This document shows, piece by piece, positions 1 to 8,066 of a stretch of 64,000 nt of DNA. Under the pieces are notes generated by a model. The model saw only the letters and a program-made list of their open reading frames with translations. It did not search any database and was not told the DNA's origin. Position numbers and translations under genes: made by a program. Position 1 is the stretch's first letter; the number at the start of each line of letters is the position of its first letter. The DNA is from Collinsella sp. TM10-22 (GTDB lineage Bacteria; Actinomycetota; Coriobacteriia; Coriobacteriales; Coriobacteriaceae), in the NCBI RefSeq assembly GCF_003466125.1, contig NZ_QSOC01000004.1:62001-126000 (forward strand), in the 5' to 3' direction.

Positions 1-169
1 CGACACCCTCAACACCATCGTCCCGAAGCTCGTCCCGCTTATGCTTACGCTGCTGCTTTACTACATGTTCGCTAAGCACAGCTGGACCCCGACCAAGGGC
101 ATTCTGCTGCTCTTCGTCCTGGGCATCCTGGGCGCTGGCCCGCTTGGTCTCTGGCCGAGCATCTGGTAA
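1..169 (+). CDS. PTS system mannose/fructose/sorbose-family IID component, C-terminal end (partial)
   Basis: Only the last 55 codons are in the window; the frame is open from base 2 to a TAA at 167-169. The peptide is hydrophobic and ends in the pattern LGAGPLGLWPSIW, typical of the last membrane segment of IID proteins of the mannose/sorbose PTS family. IID works with IIC as the membrane channel that takes up and phosphorylates a sugar. Since agaS and a deacetylase follow, the substrate is probably GalNAc or galactosamine (inference). The rest of the PTS genes should lie just upstream of the window. Confidence 0.7.
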   Translation, partial: DTLNTIVPKLVPLMLTLLLYYMFAKHSWTPTKGILLLFVLGILGAGPLGLWPSIW

Positions 170-235
170 GGCTCTAGCTTGAGGGGTGTGTCCCTACGCG
201 GCTCACACCCCGACCCCTTAAGCCATGTGTATGTT

Positions 236-271
236 AAAAGCCGCGTGCTCGAAAGAGCGCGCGGCTTTTGT
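236..271 (+). terminator. Rho-independent terminator after the PTS IID gene
   Basis: The GC-rich stem AAGCCGCG...CGCGGCTT is followed by a T-rich run (TTTTGTTTTC). It separates the PTS operon from the GntR regulator. Confidence 0.7.
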
Positions 272-354
272 TTTCTTGATGATTCGGGTGTGGCAGACAG
301 ATAATGCTAAACACCCTAGGTAGTTAGCCGAGTTTGAGAAAATGGGAGGATAGG

Positions 355-1086
355 ATGGCGATCGGAGCGCGTAAGCAACCGCTGTACGATCAGCTGGTCG
401 ATATTCTGACCGAAAAGATTGACCATGAATATCGCGCCGGTGACATGATTCCTTCCGAGCGCGAACTTTCGGAACGCTATGGCCTCTCGCGCACTACGGT
501 ACGCCTGGCTCTGCAGGAACTGGAGCGTTTGGGACTGGTGGTTCGGCAGCACGGTCGCGGTACCTTTGTGACCGACCGTTCGGCAAAGGCAACCAATCTT
601 ATGCAGTCCTACAGTTTTACCGAGCAGATGCGCGCGATGGGTCGCGACCCCGAGACCACGATTCTCGAGTTTTGCGAGATGGAGGCCGATAAGAATCTGG
701 CCGAGCATATGGGATTACGTATCGGTGATCGCATTTTTAAGCTCAAGCGCCTTCGTTCTGCCGACAACATGCCCATGATGGTCGAACGTAGCTATCTACC
801 GGTTCGTCAATTTCTGTCCCTAAAGCGACCGCTGCTGGAGCGTAAGCCGCTTTACGATGTGATTGAGCAGGACTTTCAGCAAAAGATACGCGTGGCCGAA
901 GAGGAGTTTTATGCGAGCATAGCCCGTCCCACCGATGCCCATCTTTTGGGAATTGTCGAGGGTTCGCCTGTGCTCGATTTGGTCAGGACTACGTATAACG
1001 AGTCAAACGAGGTTGTGGAGTATACGCTCTCGGTTGCTCGTGCCGATCAGTTTAAATACAAGGTTTACCACCAGCGTGGCGACTAG
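355..1086 (+). CDS. GntR family transcriptional regulator with UTRA domain (HutC subfamily)
   Basis: This is a 243-residue DNA-binding regulator. The N-terminal winged helix-turn-helix (about residues 5-75; PLYDQL, IPSERELSERYGLSRTTVR) is followed by a UTRA effector domain (about 90-235) that normally binds phosphorylated sugars. I chose ATG 355, which has a GGGAGGA ribosome site at 343-349; the frame could be extended to a TTG at 334. It lies between the PTS genes and agaS-nagA, so it is probably their repressor. The dre-like palindrome at 1125-1140 is a likely operator (inference). Confidence 0.85.
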   Translation: MAIGARKQPLYDQLVDILTEKIDHEYRAGDMIPSERELSERYGLSRTTVRLALQELERLGLVVRQHGRGTFVTDRSAKATNLMQSYSFTEQMRAMGRDPETTILEFCEMEADKNLAEHMGLRIGDRIFKLKRLRSADNMPMMVERSYLPVRQFLSLKRPLLERKPLYDVIEQDFQQKIRVAEEEFYASIARPTDAHLLGIVEGSPVLDLVRTTYNESNEVVEYTLSVARADQFKYKVYHQRGD

Positions 1087-1124
1087 TGTTCACATCGTTT
1101 CCATGTGATGATTCTTTGCATTTA

Positions 1125-1161
1125 ACTGGTTACTACCAGATAACCAACTGAAGTGTATAAT
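1125..1161 (+). promoter_or_regulatory. Putative agaS promoter with GntR-type operator
   Basis: ACTGGTTACTACCAGA (1125-1140) contains the perfect inverted repeat CTGGT-TACT-ACCAG. It resembles the dre sites bound by DasR/NagR-type GntR regulators. A consensus -10 TATAAT lies at 1156-1161; no convincing -35 was found. The site would sit over the promoter and block agaS transcription. Confidence 0.55.
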
Positions 1162-1200
1162 TGCACGTCAGAGGATTACTTCTAGAGAGAGGTATTAGAA

Positions 1201-2367
1201 ATGTTCGAGAAGAGTGTCGAGGAGCTCACCGAGCTCGGCGCCCAGATCACCACGGCCGAGATTGCTCAGCAGCCCGAGCTCTGGCGTGATACGCTCAACA
1301 TCTATCGCGAGAACAAGGAGGCCATCGAGGCCTTTCTGGCCGAGGCTCGCGCTATGGGCGAGGGCCGTCTGTCCGTTGTCTTTACCGGTGCCGGTACGTC
1401 CGACTATGTTGGCGATACCTGCGCCCCGTACCTGCGTCACGCTGGCAACACTGATCTCTACGACTTTAAGCCCATCGCCACGACCGACATCGTGAGCGCC
1501 CCGCGCGACTTCCTGCGCGCCGAGGATCCCACGCTCGTGGTTTCCTTTGCCCGTTCTGGCAACAGCCCCGAGAGCCTTGCCGCCGTTGCCGTTGCCAAGG
1601 AGCTCGTCCACAACGTCAAGTTCCTTAACATCACCTGCGCTCCCGAGGGCAAGCTCGCCGTCGAGTCCGCTGATGACCCCAATGCGCTGACGCTGCTCAT
1701 CCCGCGCGCCAACGACAAGGGCTTCGCCATGACCGGTTCTTACACCTGCATGACCCTGCTCTCTACCCTCATCTTTGACGAGGCTTCCGACGAGCAGAAG
1801 GCCGAGTGGGTCGAGACCATCGCCAAGATGGGCGAGGAGGTCATCGATCGTGAGCCCGAGGTCGCCGATTACCTGGCTGGCGACTTCAACCGCGTGACCT
1901 ACTTGGGTTCCGGCTCCTTCGGGGGCCTTGCCCAGGAGAGCCAGCTCAAGATCCTCGAGCTCGCTCACGGTCTGGTCGCTACTTCCTACGACACCTCCAT
2001 GGGTTATCGTCACGGACCCAAGTCCTTCGTCGACGACAAGACCCTCGTGTTCGTGTTCGTCAACAACGATGCCTACACCCGTCAGTACGATATCGACATC
2101 CTCAACGAGATCGGTGGCGACGAGATCGCTCAGCACACCGTTGCCGTTCAGCAGGATGGCGCTACCGTCTACGAGGGCGAGTCCTTCACCTTTAAGGGCT
2201 ATGAGGCACTCCCCGAGGGCTACCTTGCCCTGCCGTTCGTGATGTTTGCCCAGGCCATCAGCCTGCTCAACTCCGTGCGCGTGGGCAACACGCCCGATAC
2301 GCCGAGCCCCACTGGCACGGTCAACCGCGTGGTTAAGGGCGTGACGATTCACCCCTTCACCGCTTAA
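1201..2367 (+). CDS. agaS: AgaS-like SIS-domain galactosamine-6-phosphate deaminase/isomerase
   Basis: This 388-residue protein has two sugar-isomerase (SIS) domains. The first is at about residues 45-200 (VFTGAGTSDYVGD phosphosugar loop, SFARSGNSPES) and the second at about 215-370 (YLGSGSFGGLAQES, YRHGPKSF). The layout matches AgaS, which deaminates and isomerises galactosamine-6-phosphate to tagatose-6-phosphate. ATG 1201 follows a GAGAGAGG ribosome site. A deacetylase gene follows 120 bases on, behind a terminator. The product would feed the LacC kinases encoded elsewhere in the window. A general SIS aminotransferase/isomerase role is the main alternative. Confidence 0.85.
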   Translation: MFEKSVEELTELGAQITTAEIAQQPELWRDTLNIYRENKEAIEAFLAEARAMGEGRLSVVFTGAGTSDYVGDTCAPYLRHAGNTDLYDFKPIATTDIVSAPRDFLRAEDPTLVVSFARSGNSPESLAAVAVAKELVHNVKFLNITCAPEGKLAVESADDPNALTLLIPRANDKGFAMTGSYTCMTLLSTLIFDEASDEQKAEWVETIAKMGEEVIDREPEVADYLAGDFNRVTYLGSGSFGGLAQESQLKILELAHGLVATSYDTSMGYRHGPKSFVDDKTLVFVFVNNDAYTRQYDIDILNEIGGDEIAQHTVAVQQDGATVYEGESFTFKGYEALPEGYLALPFVMFAQAISLLNSVRVGNTPDTPSPTGTVNRVVKGVTIHPFTA

Positions 2368-2383
2368 TCGCGTCCCCCCTGTA

Positions 2384-2428
2384 AGGGCGCCCGTCCGCTC
2401 ATAACGGCGGGCGGGCGCTTTCTGTTTT
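2384..2428 (+). terminator. Terminator after agaS
   Basis: AGGGCGCCCG...CGGGCGGGCGCTTT stem followed by CTGTTTTT. It lies between agaS and the deacetylase gene, so the latter needs read-through or its own promoter. Confidence 0.65.
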
Positions 2429-2486
2429 TACTAGGACCGGGTATAAGCATCACCACAGTCAACTGCTTTAGAAGCAAGGAGTGCAT

Positions 2487-3656
2487 ATGAGCACGTACGC
2501 AATTAAGGCTGACAAGTTCTTCTTGCCGGCAGGTCCGCAGCTGGGCGGCTATCTTATGGTCGAGGATGGCGTCTTTGGCGCCTGGCAGGCCGACAAGCCC
2601 TCTTGCGAGATTAAGGACTACACGGGATCGTGGATCGCACCGGGTATGGTCGATACCCACATCCATGGCTTCTACAACCACTCAACTACTGACAACGATC
2701 CCGAGGGTATCGATATCAGCTCGACCGAGCTCGCCCGTCGCGGTACCACCAGCTGGCTGCCCACGACGTTCACCGATGGCGTCGAGCAGATCAAGGACGC
2801 CTGTGCCGCTATTGCCCAGGCTGACGAGGGCCGCGGCCCCGACTTCTGCGGTGCTCGCATTCAGGGCATCTACCTGGAGGGCCCCTTCTTTACCATGAAG
2901 CACGTGGGCGCACAGAACCCCGCTTACCTGATCGACCCCTCCGAGGAGGTCTTCGACCAGTGGCAGGAGGCTGCCGGCGGACGTATCGTTAAGAGCGCCA
3001 TGGCCGCCGAGCGCGATGGTGCTGCTGCCTATGCTGCCGCCCTGAACGCTAAGGGTGTCGTGACCAGCATCGGTCACTCTGATGCCACGTATGACGAGTG
3101 CGTCGCCGCCATCAATGCCGGTGCTAGCTGCTTTACGCACACCTATAACGGCCAGCGCGGTCTGCATCACCGCGAGCCCGGTGTTGTGGGCGCTGCTATG
3201 ACCACCCCCGAGACCTACGCCGAGATTATCTGCGACGGCAAGCATGTGAACCCCGCCGCTATCAAGGCACTGCTGCAGGCTAAGGGCTGGCAGCATACGG
3301 TGCTCATCACCGACTGCTTGGGCTGCGGCGGCATGCCCGAGGGCAGCTACACCAGTGGCGGTATGGACGTTATCATGAAGGACAACCTGTGCTGGCTCGC
3401 CGACGGCAAGAGCATTGCCGGCTCGGTGCTCACGCTTGCCCAGGGCGTCAAGAACATTGTCGACTGGGGCATTGCCAGCGCCGATATCGCCATTCGCATG
3501 GCAACCGAGGTGCCGGCTCGCTCCGCGCACATCGAGGATAAGTGCGGCAGCATTATGCCGGGTCGCGATGCTGACTTTGTCGTATTCGACCACGAGCTCA
3601 CCCTCGTCGAGACGTATGTTGGCGGCCAGAGCGTCGGCAACGCCTTTACCGAGTAA
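2487..3656 (+). CDS. nagA: N-acetylglucosamine/galactosamine-6-phosphate deacetylase (NagA family)
   Basis: This 389-residue amidohydrolase has NagA hallmarks: DTHIHG (His58, His60), YLEGPF (Glu131), GHSDAT (His197), THTYNG (His218) and the catalytic Asp276 in ITDCLG. It would remove acetate from GlcNAc-6-P or GalNAc-6-P in the cytosol. ATG 2487 is 6 bases after AAGGA; a GTG at 2481 is too close to it. Position next to agaS favours the GalNAc-6-P (AgaA-like) role, but sequence alone does not separate AgaA from NagA. A fragment similar to its C-terminus is found at 6375-6515. Confidence 0.85.
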   Translation: MSTYAIKADKFFLPAGPQLGGYLMVEDGVFGAWQADKPSCEIKDYTGSWIAPGMVDTHIHGFYNHSTTDNDPEGIDISSTELARRGTTSWLPTTFTDGVEQIKDACAAIAQADEGRGPDFCGARIQGIYLEGPFFTMKHVGAQNPAYLIDPSEEVFDQWQEAAGGRIVKSAMAAERDGAAAYAAALNAKGVVTSIGHSDATYDECVAAINAGASCFTHTYNGQRGLHHREPGVVGAAMTTPETYAEIICDGKHVNPAAIKALLQAKGWQHTVLITDCLGCGGMPEGSYTSGGMDVIMKDNLCWLADGKSIAGSVLTLAQGVKNIVDWGIASADIAIRMATEVPARSAHIEDKCGSIMPGRDADFVVFDHELTLVETYVGGQSVGNAFTE

Positions 3657-3661
3657 CGATA

Positions 3662-3700
3662 GAAAAAGACGGCGGGCCCGAATCTGCTCGGACCCGCCGT
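3662..3700 (-). terminator. Terminator for the flavodoxin gene, possibly bidirectional
   Basis: Stem ACGGCGGG-C/T-CCGA..TCGG-A/C-CCGCCGT. On the minus strand it is followed by CTTTTTCT, so it ends the flavodoxin transcript and may also stop the converging nagA transcript. Confidence 0.7.
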
Positions 3701-3731
3701 ATGGGTTAAACGCTCAAAAGCACCTTCACAG

Positions 3732-4316
3732 TTACAGCTTGTTAGCGATCTTCTTTGCTGTGCGCTTGACGCCGGCCACAAGACCTCCCGCAGGATGCTC
3801 CTTTTCGTAGGCTAGACGCTTCTCGCGCTTGGCATACTCTTCGACGATGATATCGCCGTACTCGTCTTCGATTTTGTCGAAGAAATCGACGGCGCCCTTA
3901 ATTTCCTCGGCGGTTGGGTGTCCCTTTTGGACGCCGCCGGTAATCTTGAACGGTCCCCACGTGTCAAAACCGGGACAGCCGTAGACGCCCATAAATATGG
4001 CCTGTCTCATGCGGCAGATGCCATCGATATCCTTGCCGTACCACTTGTTTTTGCCACCGTAGGTCATAAGGCCAAACACCTTGTCCTGCGGCTGCAGCAC
4101 GTTGGTGAGCACGCGTGCCATATCTTTGTCGATCTCGGAGTAATAAATGCCCGTAGCGACACCGATTAGATGATATTCGTGCAGGTCGGGATACTCGTTT
4201 TTTCCGAGCGTTTTTACATCGAGGGTATCGATCTCGGGGTGCGCCTCAACGATGGCGTCCACGAGCTTTTTCGTATTGCCGTGGTGACGCGAGGCGTAGA
4301 GGATGATGGTTCGCAT
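3732..4316 (-). CDS. Flavodoxin-like FMN protein
   Basis: This 194-residue protein starts with the FMN phosphate-binding loop YASRHHGNTKK (residues 7-17) and continues as a flavodoxin fold, including ATGIYYSEID and LMTYGGKNKWYGKD. It probably carries electrons or reduces quinones in the cytosol. The frame stays open upstream to 4652, but ATG 4316 with AAAGG seven bases before it and the conserved first beta strand (MRTIILYAS) fix the start. The basic, lysine-rich C-terminus is not part of the fold. It lies convergent to nagA and divergent from lacX; a link to sugar catabolism is not evident. Confidence 0.8.
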   Translation of the reverse strand: MRTIILYASRHHGNTKKLVDAIVEAHPEIDTLDVKTLGKNEYPDLHEYHLIGVATGIYYSEIDKDMARVLTNVLQPQDKVFGLMTYGGKNKWYGKDIDGICRMRQAIFMGVYGCPGFDTWGPFKITGGVQKGHPTAEEIKGAVDFFDKIEDEYGDIIVEEYAKREKRLAYEKEHPAGGLVAGVKRTAKKIANKL

Positions 4317-4473
4317 AAGAAGGCCTTTCAGCTGTAATGACGTCAATGTCTGTATGGTACCCCGTTGCATGGCTGGGATACCGGACGCATCGATGAACAT
4401 GCGGGTTTGTTCTTTGGTTAGGGCCGAGACGGGTACTTGCGAGCAAAAAAGCAGTTGTTCGAAAGGATGGGCA

Positions 4474-5355
4474 ATGGAATACGCTCTCTCCAACGATTCG
4501 ATCTCTATCAAGGTTTCCACAGCCGGCGGCTCGTTTACCTCGATTGAGGCCGACGGTCGCGAGTATTTGTGGCAGGGCGATCCTGCCGTGTGGTCCGGCC
4601 AGGCGCCGATTTGCTTCCCGATTTGCGGAGGTCTGCGCGACGGCAGCGGCATGACGTTCGCCGGGCATCATGTGAAGCTCGCCCGCCACGGGTTTGCGCG
4701 CAAGCAGGAGTGGAAGCTGCTGAGCCAAAGCACGAACGAGCTGGCTGTGTGTCTGGCATCCGAGGATAACGCTGCATTGCTGAGAGATTATCCGTATCCG
4801 TTCAAGCTCGTCGCCCGCTATACGCTTGAGGACGCTGCCGTGCGTGTCTCCTATGAGGTCACCAATGAGGGCACCGAGGACATGCCGTTCTTTATCGGTG
4901 GACATCCTGGCTTTAGGTGCCCGCTCGACGAGGGCGAGGCCTATACGGACTACGAGCTGCGCTTTGAGAAGGACGAGGCTGCGGAGCTTTGCACCGCCGT
5001 ACCCTCGACCGGATTGATTGATGTGGCTAACCGCTCCAAGAACCCTATGGTGGGAAAGACGCTACCCCTGTCGCATGAGCTCTTCGATTTTGCGGAGACC
5101 ATCTTTGACGTGCTCGAGAGCCGTCAGGTCACGCTTTCCAAGAAGGGCGAGGACAAGGGTGTTCGCCTGAGCTTTGAGGGCTTCCCGTATCTTATTGTGT
5201 GGAGTAAGCCCGAGGGTGATTTTGTGGCAGTTGAGCCCTGGGGTGGCCTTTCGACCTGTTCCGATGAGGACGACGTGCTTGAGCATAAGCGCGGCTGCCT
5301 TATCGCCAAGCCCAAGGAGACCGTCGTTCGCTCGTTCACGATTGAGATTCTGTAA
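4474..5355 (+). CDS. lacX: LacX-like aldose 1-epimerase family protein (copy 1)
   Basis: This 293-residue galactose-mutarotase-fold protein resembles LacX of Gram-positive lac operons. Catalytic-type residues are His144 in GGHPGF and Glu254 in VEPWGG. The probable role is anomer conversion of a galactose- or tagatose-derived sugar. ATG 4474 follows AAAGGA; earlier in-frame starts lack a ribosome site. lacC copy 1 follows after 59 bases. A paralogue of identical length sits at 24654-25535, also followed by lacC. A LacR-like box (TTGTTCGAA, 4455-4463) overlaps the ribosome site. Confidence 0.8.
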   Translation: MEYALSNDSISIKVSTAGGSFTSIEADGREYLWQGDPAVWSGQAPICFPICGGLRDGSGMTFAGHHVKLARHGFARKQEWKLLSQSTNELAVCLASEDNAALLRDYPYPFKLVARYTLEDAAVRVSYEVTNEGTEDMPFFIGGHPGFRCPLDEGEAYTDYELRFEKDEAAELCTAVPSTGLIDVANRSKNPMVGKTLPLSHELFDFAETIFDVLESRQVTLSKKGEDKGVRLSFEGFPYLIVWSKPEGDFVAVEPWGGLSTCSDEDDVLEHKRGCLIAKPKETVVRSFTIEIL

Positions 5356-5414
5356 TTCCGTTTTGTCGACTCGTATCGCGAGGCACAAGGAGCCTGCGAG
5401 ATAAGGAGCTAAAA

Positions 5415-6350
5415 ATGATCCTCACCGTTACGATGAACCCGTCCGTCGATACACGCTATCAGCTCGATGAGCTCATTATCGACGACGTTAACCGTGTGAC
5501 GCCCGAAAAGACCGCCGGCGGCAAGGGTCTCAACGTGGCCCGTGTACTGGGTCAGCTGGGCGACGACGTTGTGGCAACCGGTTTGCTCGGCGGCCACATG
5601 GGCGCCTACATGGCCGAGCTCATGGATGCCAACGGCATTAAGAATGATTTTGTACCCATCAAGGGCGAGACTCGCATTTGCCTCAACATCCTCCACGCCG
5701 GCAACCAGACCGAGCTGCTCGAGAGCGGCCCGACGATTGCCCCCGAGGAGCTTGATGCCTTTACCGCCAAGTTCGCCGAGCTTGCGAGCAAGGCCGCTGT
5801 CGTTACCATCTCGGGTTCGCTGCCCCGTGGTGTCGAGGCGGACTACTACGCCAAGATCACGGGCATTGCCGAGAACGCCGGCGCCAAGGTGCTGCTCGAT
5901 ACCTCGGGTGCTTCGCTTGAGGCTGCGCTCAAGTCCGAGGTCAAGCCTGAGCTGGTTAAGCCTAACCTGACCGAAATTAACGGCCTTCTGGGCACGAGCT
6001 TTACCACCGACGATGTGGACGAGCTTCGCGCCGCGCTCGCCTCTGATGCCCGCTTCTCCGATATCCCCTGGGTCGTCGTGTCCATGGGTGCCGCCGGTTC
6101 CGTGGGCTTCCATAACGGCCGCGCGTTCCGCGCCAAGACCCCCGATATCCCCGCCGTTAACGCTACGGGCTCTGGCGATTCTACCATTGCCGGCTTCGCG
6201 CACGCCATCGCAGCCGGCGCGGATGATGAGACGGTGCTGCGTACCGCCAATACCTGTGGCAAGCTCAACGCCATGGATCCCATGACTGGCCACTTGGTTA
6301 TGGATCGTTGGGACGAGGTCTACAACGGCGTTACGGTGACCGAGCTGTAA
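5415..6350 (+). CDS. lacC: Tagatose-6-phosphate kinase (LacC, PfkB family, copy 1)
   Basis: This 311-residue PfkB-family sugar kinase has the N-terminal TMNPSVDTRY, the GGKGLNVARVL sugar-binding segment and the ATGSGDS anion hole with catalytic Asp near residue 255. LacC phosphorylates tagatose-6-P to tagatose-1,6-bisphosphate. AAGGAG lies just upstream of ATG 5415. It follows lacX, and the same pair is repeated at 24654-26524. 1-Phosphofructokinase is the closest alternative, but the window has complete LacAB/LacEFG partners. Confidence 0.85.
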   Translation: MILTVTMNPSVDTRYQLDELIIDDVNRVTPEKTAGGKGLNVARVLGQLGDDVVATGLLGGHMGAYMAELMDANGIKNDFVPIKGETRICLNILHAGNQTELLESGPTIAPEELDAFTAKFAELASKAAVVTISGSLPRGVEADYYAKITGIAENAGAKVLLDTSGASLEAALKSEVKPELVKPNLTEINGLLGTSFTTDDVDELRAALASDARFSDIPWVVVSMGAAGSVGFHNGRAFRAKTPDIPAVNATGSGDSTIAGFAHAIAAGADDETVLRTANTCGKLNAMDPMTGHLVMDRWDEVYNGVTVTEL

Positions 6351-6374
6351 GAGCTTGTGCTGCGGCCCCGGCAT

Positions 6375-6515
6375 CGCTTGCTAGCTCATGTCGACGACAA
6401 GTGCAGTAGCATTATGCCGGGGCACGACTCCGACTTTGTCGTGTTCAGTCCCGACCTTACCCTGGTCGAGACGTATGTGGGCGGCAACAGCTTTGGTAAT
6501 GCGTTTGCCGAGTAG
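6375..6515 (+). pseudogene. Remnant of a nagA-type gene (C-terminal fragment)
   Basis: Reading to the TAG at 6513-6515 gives a peptide with DDKCSSIMPGHDSDFVVF and LTLVETYVGG. This matches the last ~40 residues of the intact deacetylase at 2487-3656 (DKCGSIMPGRDADFVVF, LTLVETYVGG) almost residue for residue. No start codon, ribosome site or upstream catalytic region accompanies it. It fills the spacer between lacC and the YhcH-family gene, and suggests that a nagA copy was deleted here. Confidence 0.75.
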
Positions 6516-6547
6516 CCGCCAAGGAAACGATCCGAGAGGGGATTTAG

Positions 6548-7021
6548 ATGATTTACGGTGCATTGGGCGATATCGAGGAGTATCGCGGAATGCTCAAGGG
6601 CCTCGACGTGCTGATCGACTGGCTCGAGGAGAACGACCCGGCGCAGCTCGAGGTCGGCAGCCATCCGATTCTGGGCGACAAGGTCTATGCGAACGTCATG
6701 GCTCCCACGACGCGTCCCGAGGCCGAGGCTCACTACGAGACGCATCAGCGCTATCACGACCTGCAGATCGATGTCGAGGGTCGCGAGGCCTTTAAGGTTG
6801 CCACGGGCAGCCTGACGCTGGTCCAGGAGTTTGACGAGAAGGACGACTACGATCTGGTCGATTCCGACGCTTCGATCGCCGGCGATCTTGCCGACGACAA
6901 GTTCGCGCTGTTTGTTGCCGGCGAGCCTCACATGCCCACGCTCGAGTTCCCGGGCGATGGCGCACAGCCGGTCAAAAAGATTTGCTTTAAGCTGCTTGCA
7001 GATGCTTACTGGGAGGAGTAG
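6548..7021 (+). CDS. YhcH/YjgK/YiaL (EbgC/NanQ) family protein
   Basis: This 157-residue protein starts MIYGALGDIEEY and contains ETHQRYHDLQIDVEGREA and FVAGEPHMP, features of the YhcH/YjgK/YiaL family. Relatives include EbgC (beta-galactosidase small subunit) and NanQ (sialic acid anomerase), cupin-like sugar-binding proteins. The glutamate and histidines in those motifs would hold a metal. CGAGAGGGG precedes ATG 6548. It closes the lacX-lacC transcription unit before a terminator, so a sugar anomerase role is likely (inference). Confidence 0.8.
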   Translation: MIYGALGDIEEYRGMLKGLDVLIDWLEENDPAQLEVGSHPILGDKVYANVMAPTTRPEAEAHYETHQRYHDLQIDVEGREAFKVATGSLTLVQEFDEKDDYDLVDSDASIAGDLADDKFALFVAGEPHMPTLEFPGDGAQPVKKICFKLLADAYWEE

Positions 7022-7066
7022 CGAGCTGCTCGTGAACTAGCGTGATTCCCCTTGGGGAGCGCGTTT

Positions 7067-7123
7067 GAGCCCCGTTAATCGCAGTTCCCTTGGGGATTGC
7101 GGTTGGCGGGGCTTTCTGTTTTT
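7067..7123 (+). terminator. Terminator after the YhcH-family gene
   Basis: Stem AGCCCCG...CGGGGCT with an inner pairing (ATCGCAGTTCCC / GGGGATTGCGGT) and a TTTCTGTTTTT tail. Confidence 0.7.
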
Positions 7124-7184
7124 GAGCAGGAAGAGATCGACGTGGTGATGCTTGGGTTGGCGTATGCGCACTCAAAATCGGCAA

Positions 7185-7209
7185 CAAAAAAGCCGCCCGA
7201 AGGCGGCTA
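7185..7209 (-). terminator. Terminator of the tRNA-Thr gene
   Basis: On the minus strand AGCCGCCTTCGGGCGGCT is followed by TTTTTTG, ten bases after the tRNA 3' end. Confidence 0.8.
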
Positions 7210-7219
7210 TCTTGTGCAA

Positions 7220-7295
7220 TGGAGCCAGCGACCGGGCTCGAACCGGTGACCCCCGCTTTACGAGAGCGGTGCTCTACCAACTGAGCTACGCCGGC
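7220..7295 (-). tRNA. tRNA-Thr (anticodon CGT)
   Basis: A 76-base cloverleaf reads on the minus strand. The acceptor stem GCCGGCG pairs with CGCTGGC; the D arm is GCTC..GAGC; the anticodon stem CCGCT/AGCGG holds loop CTCGTAA; the T arm is ACCGG-TTCGAGC-CCGGT. The anticodon at loop positions 34-36 is CGT, reading ACG threonine codons. The 3' end TCCA is encoded. A terminator follows directly. Confidence 0.93.
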
Positions 7296-7452
7296 GGCCA
7301 TGTGGTGACGCAACTGAGGCGTCAACGGCTGTCTATGATACGGGACATCGCAAATCCGCGCAAGTGTTCTGACGGCTTTTCTCACTTTAAATGCACTAAT
7401 ATTGGAAACGCGATGTCTTGCTCTTACGGGTCTCAAACAGAATGGGGCTGCC

Positions 7453-7935
7453 ATGGCTCAACCCAGGATCCTTCTTACACGTATCGATGATCGGTTTATT
7501 TACGGGCAAGACGTTGAGCTGTGGAACGAGGCTGTGGGTTCCAACCTCGTCCTAATCGTCAACGACGAGATTGTGGCTGATTCGCGCAAGTGGGCGCCTA
7601 TGAGGGTCGCGGCGCCCGAGGGTGTGTGGACGCGGTTTTTCTCGGTGCAAAGGACCATCGACATCATTCATGCCGCAACGCCGCGCCAATGGATTCTGAT
7701 TATGGTGGCCTCACCCGCCGATGCGCTCGCGCTGGTTAAGGGCGGTGTGCCGATCAGCAAGATCAGCATTGGTCATATGCAGGCAGGGGAGGGTAGACGC
7801 CCCGTGACGTCCGCAGTTGCCGTGGGCGAGGAGGACGTCGCTGCCTTCAAAGAGCTGCAAAAGGTCGGCATAGAGCTAGAAATTCGCTACCTCCCCAGCT
7901 CCGACCCCGACCCCATCGGCAATCTGTTCAACTAG
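7453..7935 (+). CDS. Orphan PTS IIB component (mannose/sorbose family) with phospho-His replaced by Tyr
   Basis: This 160-residue protein has the fold markers of PTS_IIB of the sorbose type: TRIDDRFIYGQ at the start, LIVNDEIV, and GVPISKISIGHMQ. In active IIB proteins the start motif is RIDDRxIHGQ and the His is phosphorylated; here Tyr17 takes that place. No IIA, IIC or IID gene adjoins it. ATG 7453 is chosen because it puts the motif at the usual distance; the ribosome site (GGGG) is weak. It may be a non-catalytic sensor or decoy, or a decaying gene. Confidence 0.75.
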   Translation: MAQPRILLTRIDDRFIYGQDVELWNEAVGSNLVLIVNDEIVADSRKWAPMRVAAPEGVWTRFFSVQRTIDIIHAATPRQWILIMVASPADALALVKGGVPISKISIGHMQAGEGRRPVTSAVAVGEEDVAAFKELQKVGIELEIRYLPSSDPDPIGNLFN

Positions 7936-7952
7936 TCAGTGGGGACACCCTT

Positions 7953-8055
7953 GGCACTTGGGGACGTTCCTTTTGTGCCGGCCTTTTAGGAACGTCCCCA
8001 AGTGCCGGCAGATTGGGACAGTCCTTCTCGTCTGGCAGTGAAGACTGTCTCCAAT
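7953..8055. repeat. GGGGACGTTC inverted repeats (family A, two units)
   Basis: The 19-base arms at 7953-7971 and 7988-8006 (GGCACTTGGGGACGTTCCT and its complement) form a perfect hairpin. A second, imperfect unit (ATTGGGACAGTC at 8012-8023 with GACTGTCTCCAAT at 8043-8055) follows. Related units lie near 22070, 26619, 45010 and 46380. Confidence 0.75.
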
Positions 8056-8066
8056 GACTAGGTAGC

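Noticed and set aside
1195-2352. Long antisense open frame opposite agaS, and similar long frames opposite many other genes (for example 13538-15232, 18469-20124, 39506-41110, 55536-57485)
   Set aside because: They mirror the codon bias of G+C-rich genes on the other strand, give low-complexity Gly/Val/His-rich peptides, and lack ribosome sites and family motifs.
3732-4652. 306-residue version of the flavodoxin gene
   Set aside because: The extra N-terminal part overlaps the lacX start region antisense, and the flavodoxin fold begins exactly at ATG 4316.
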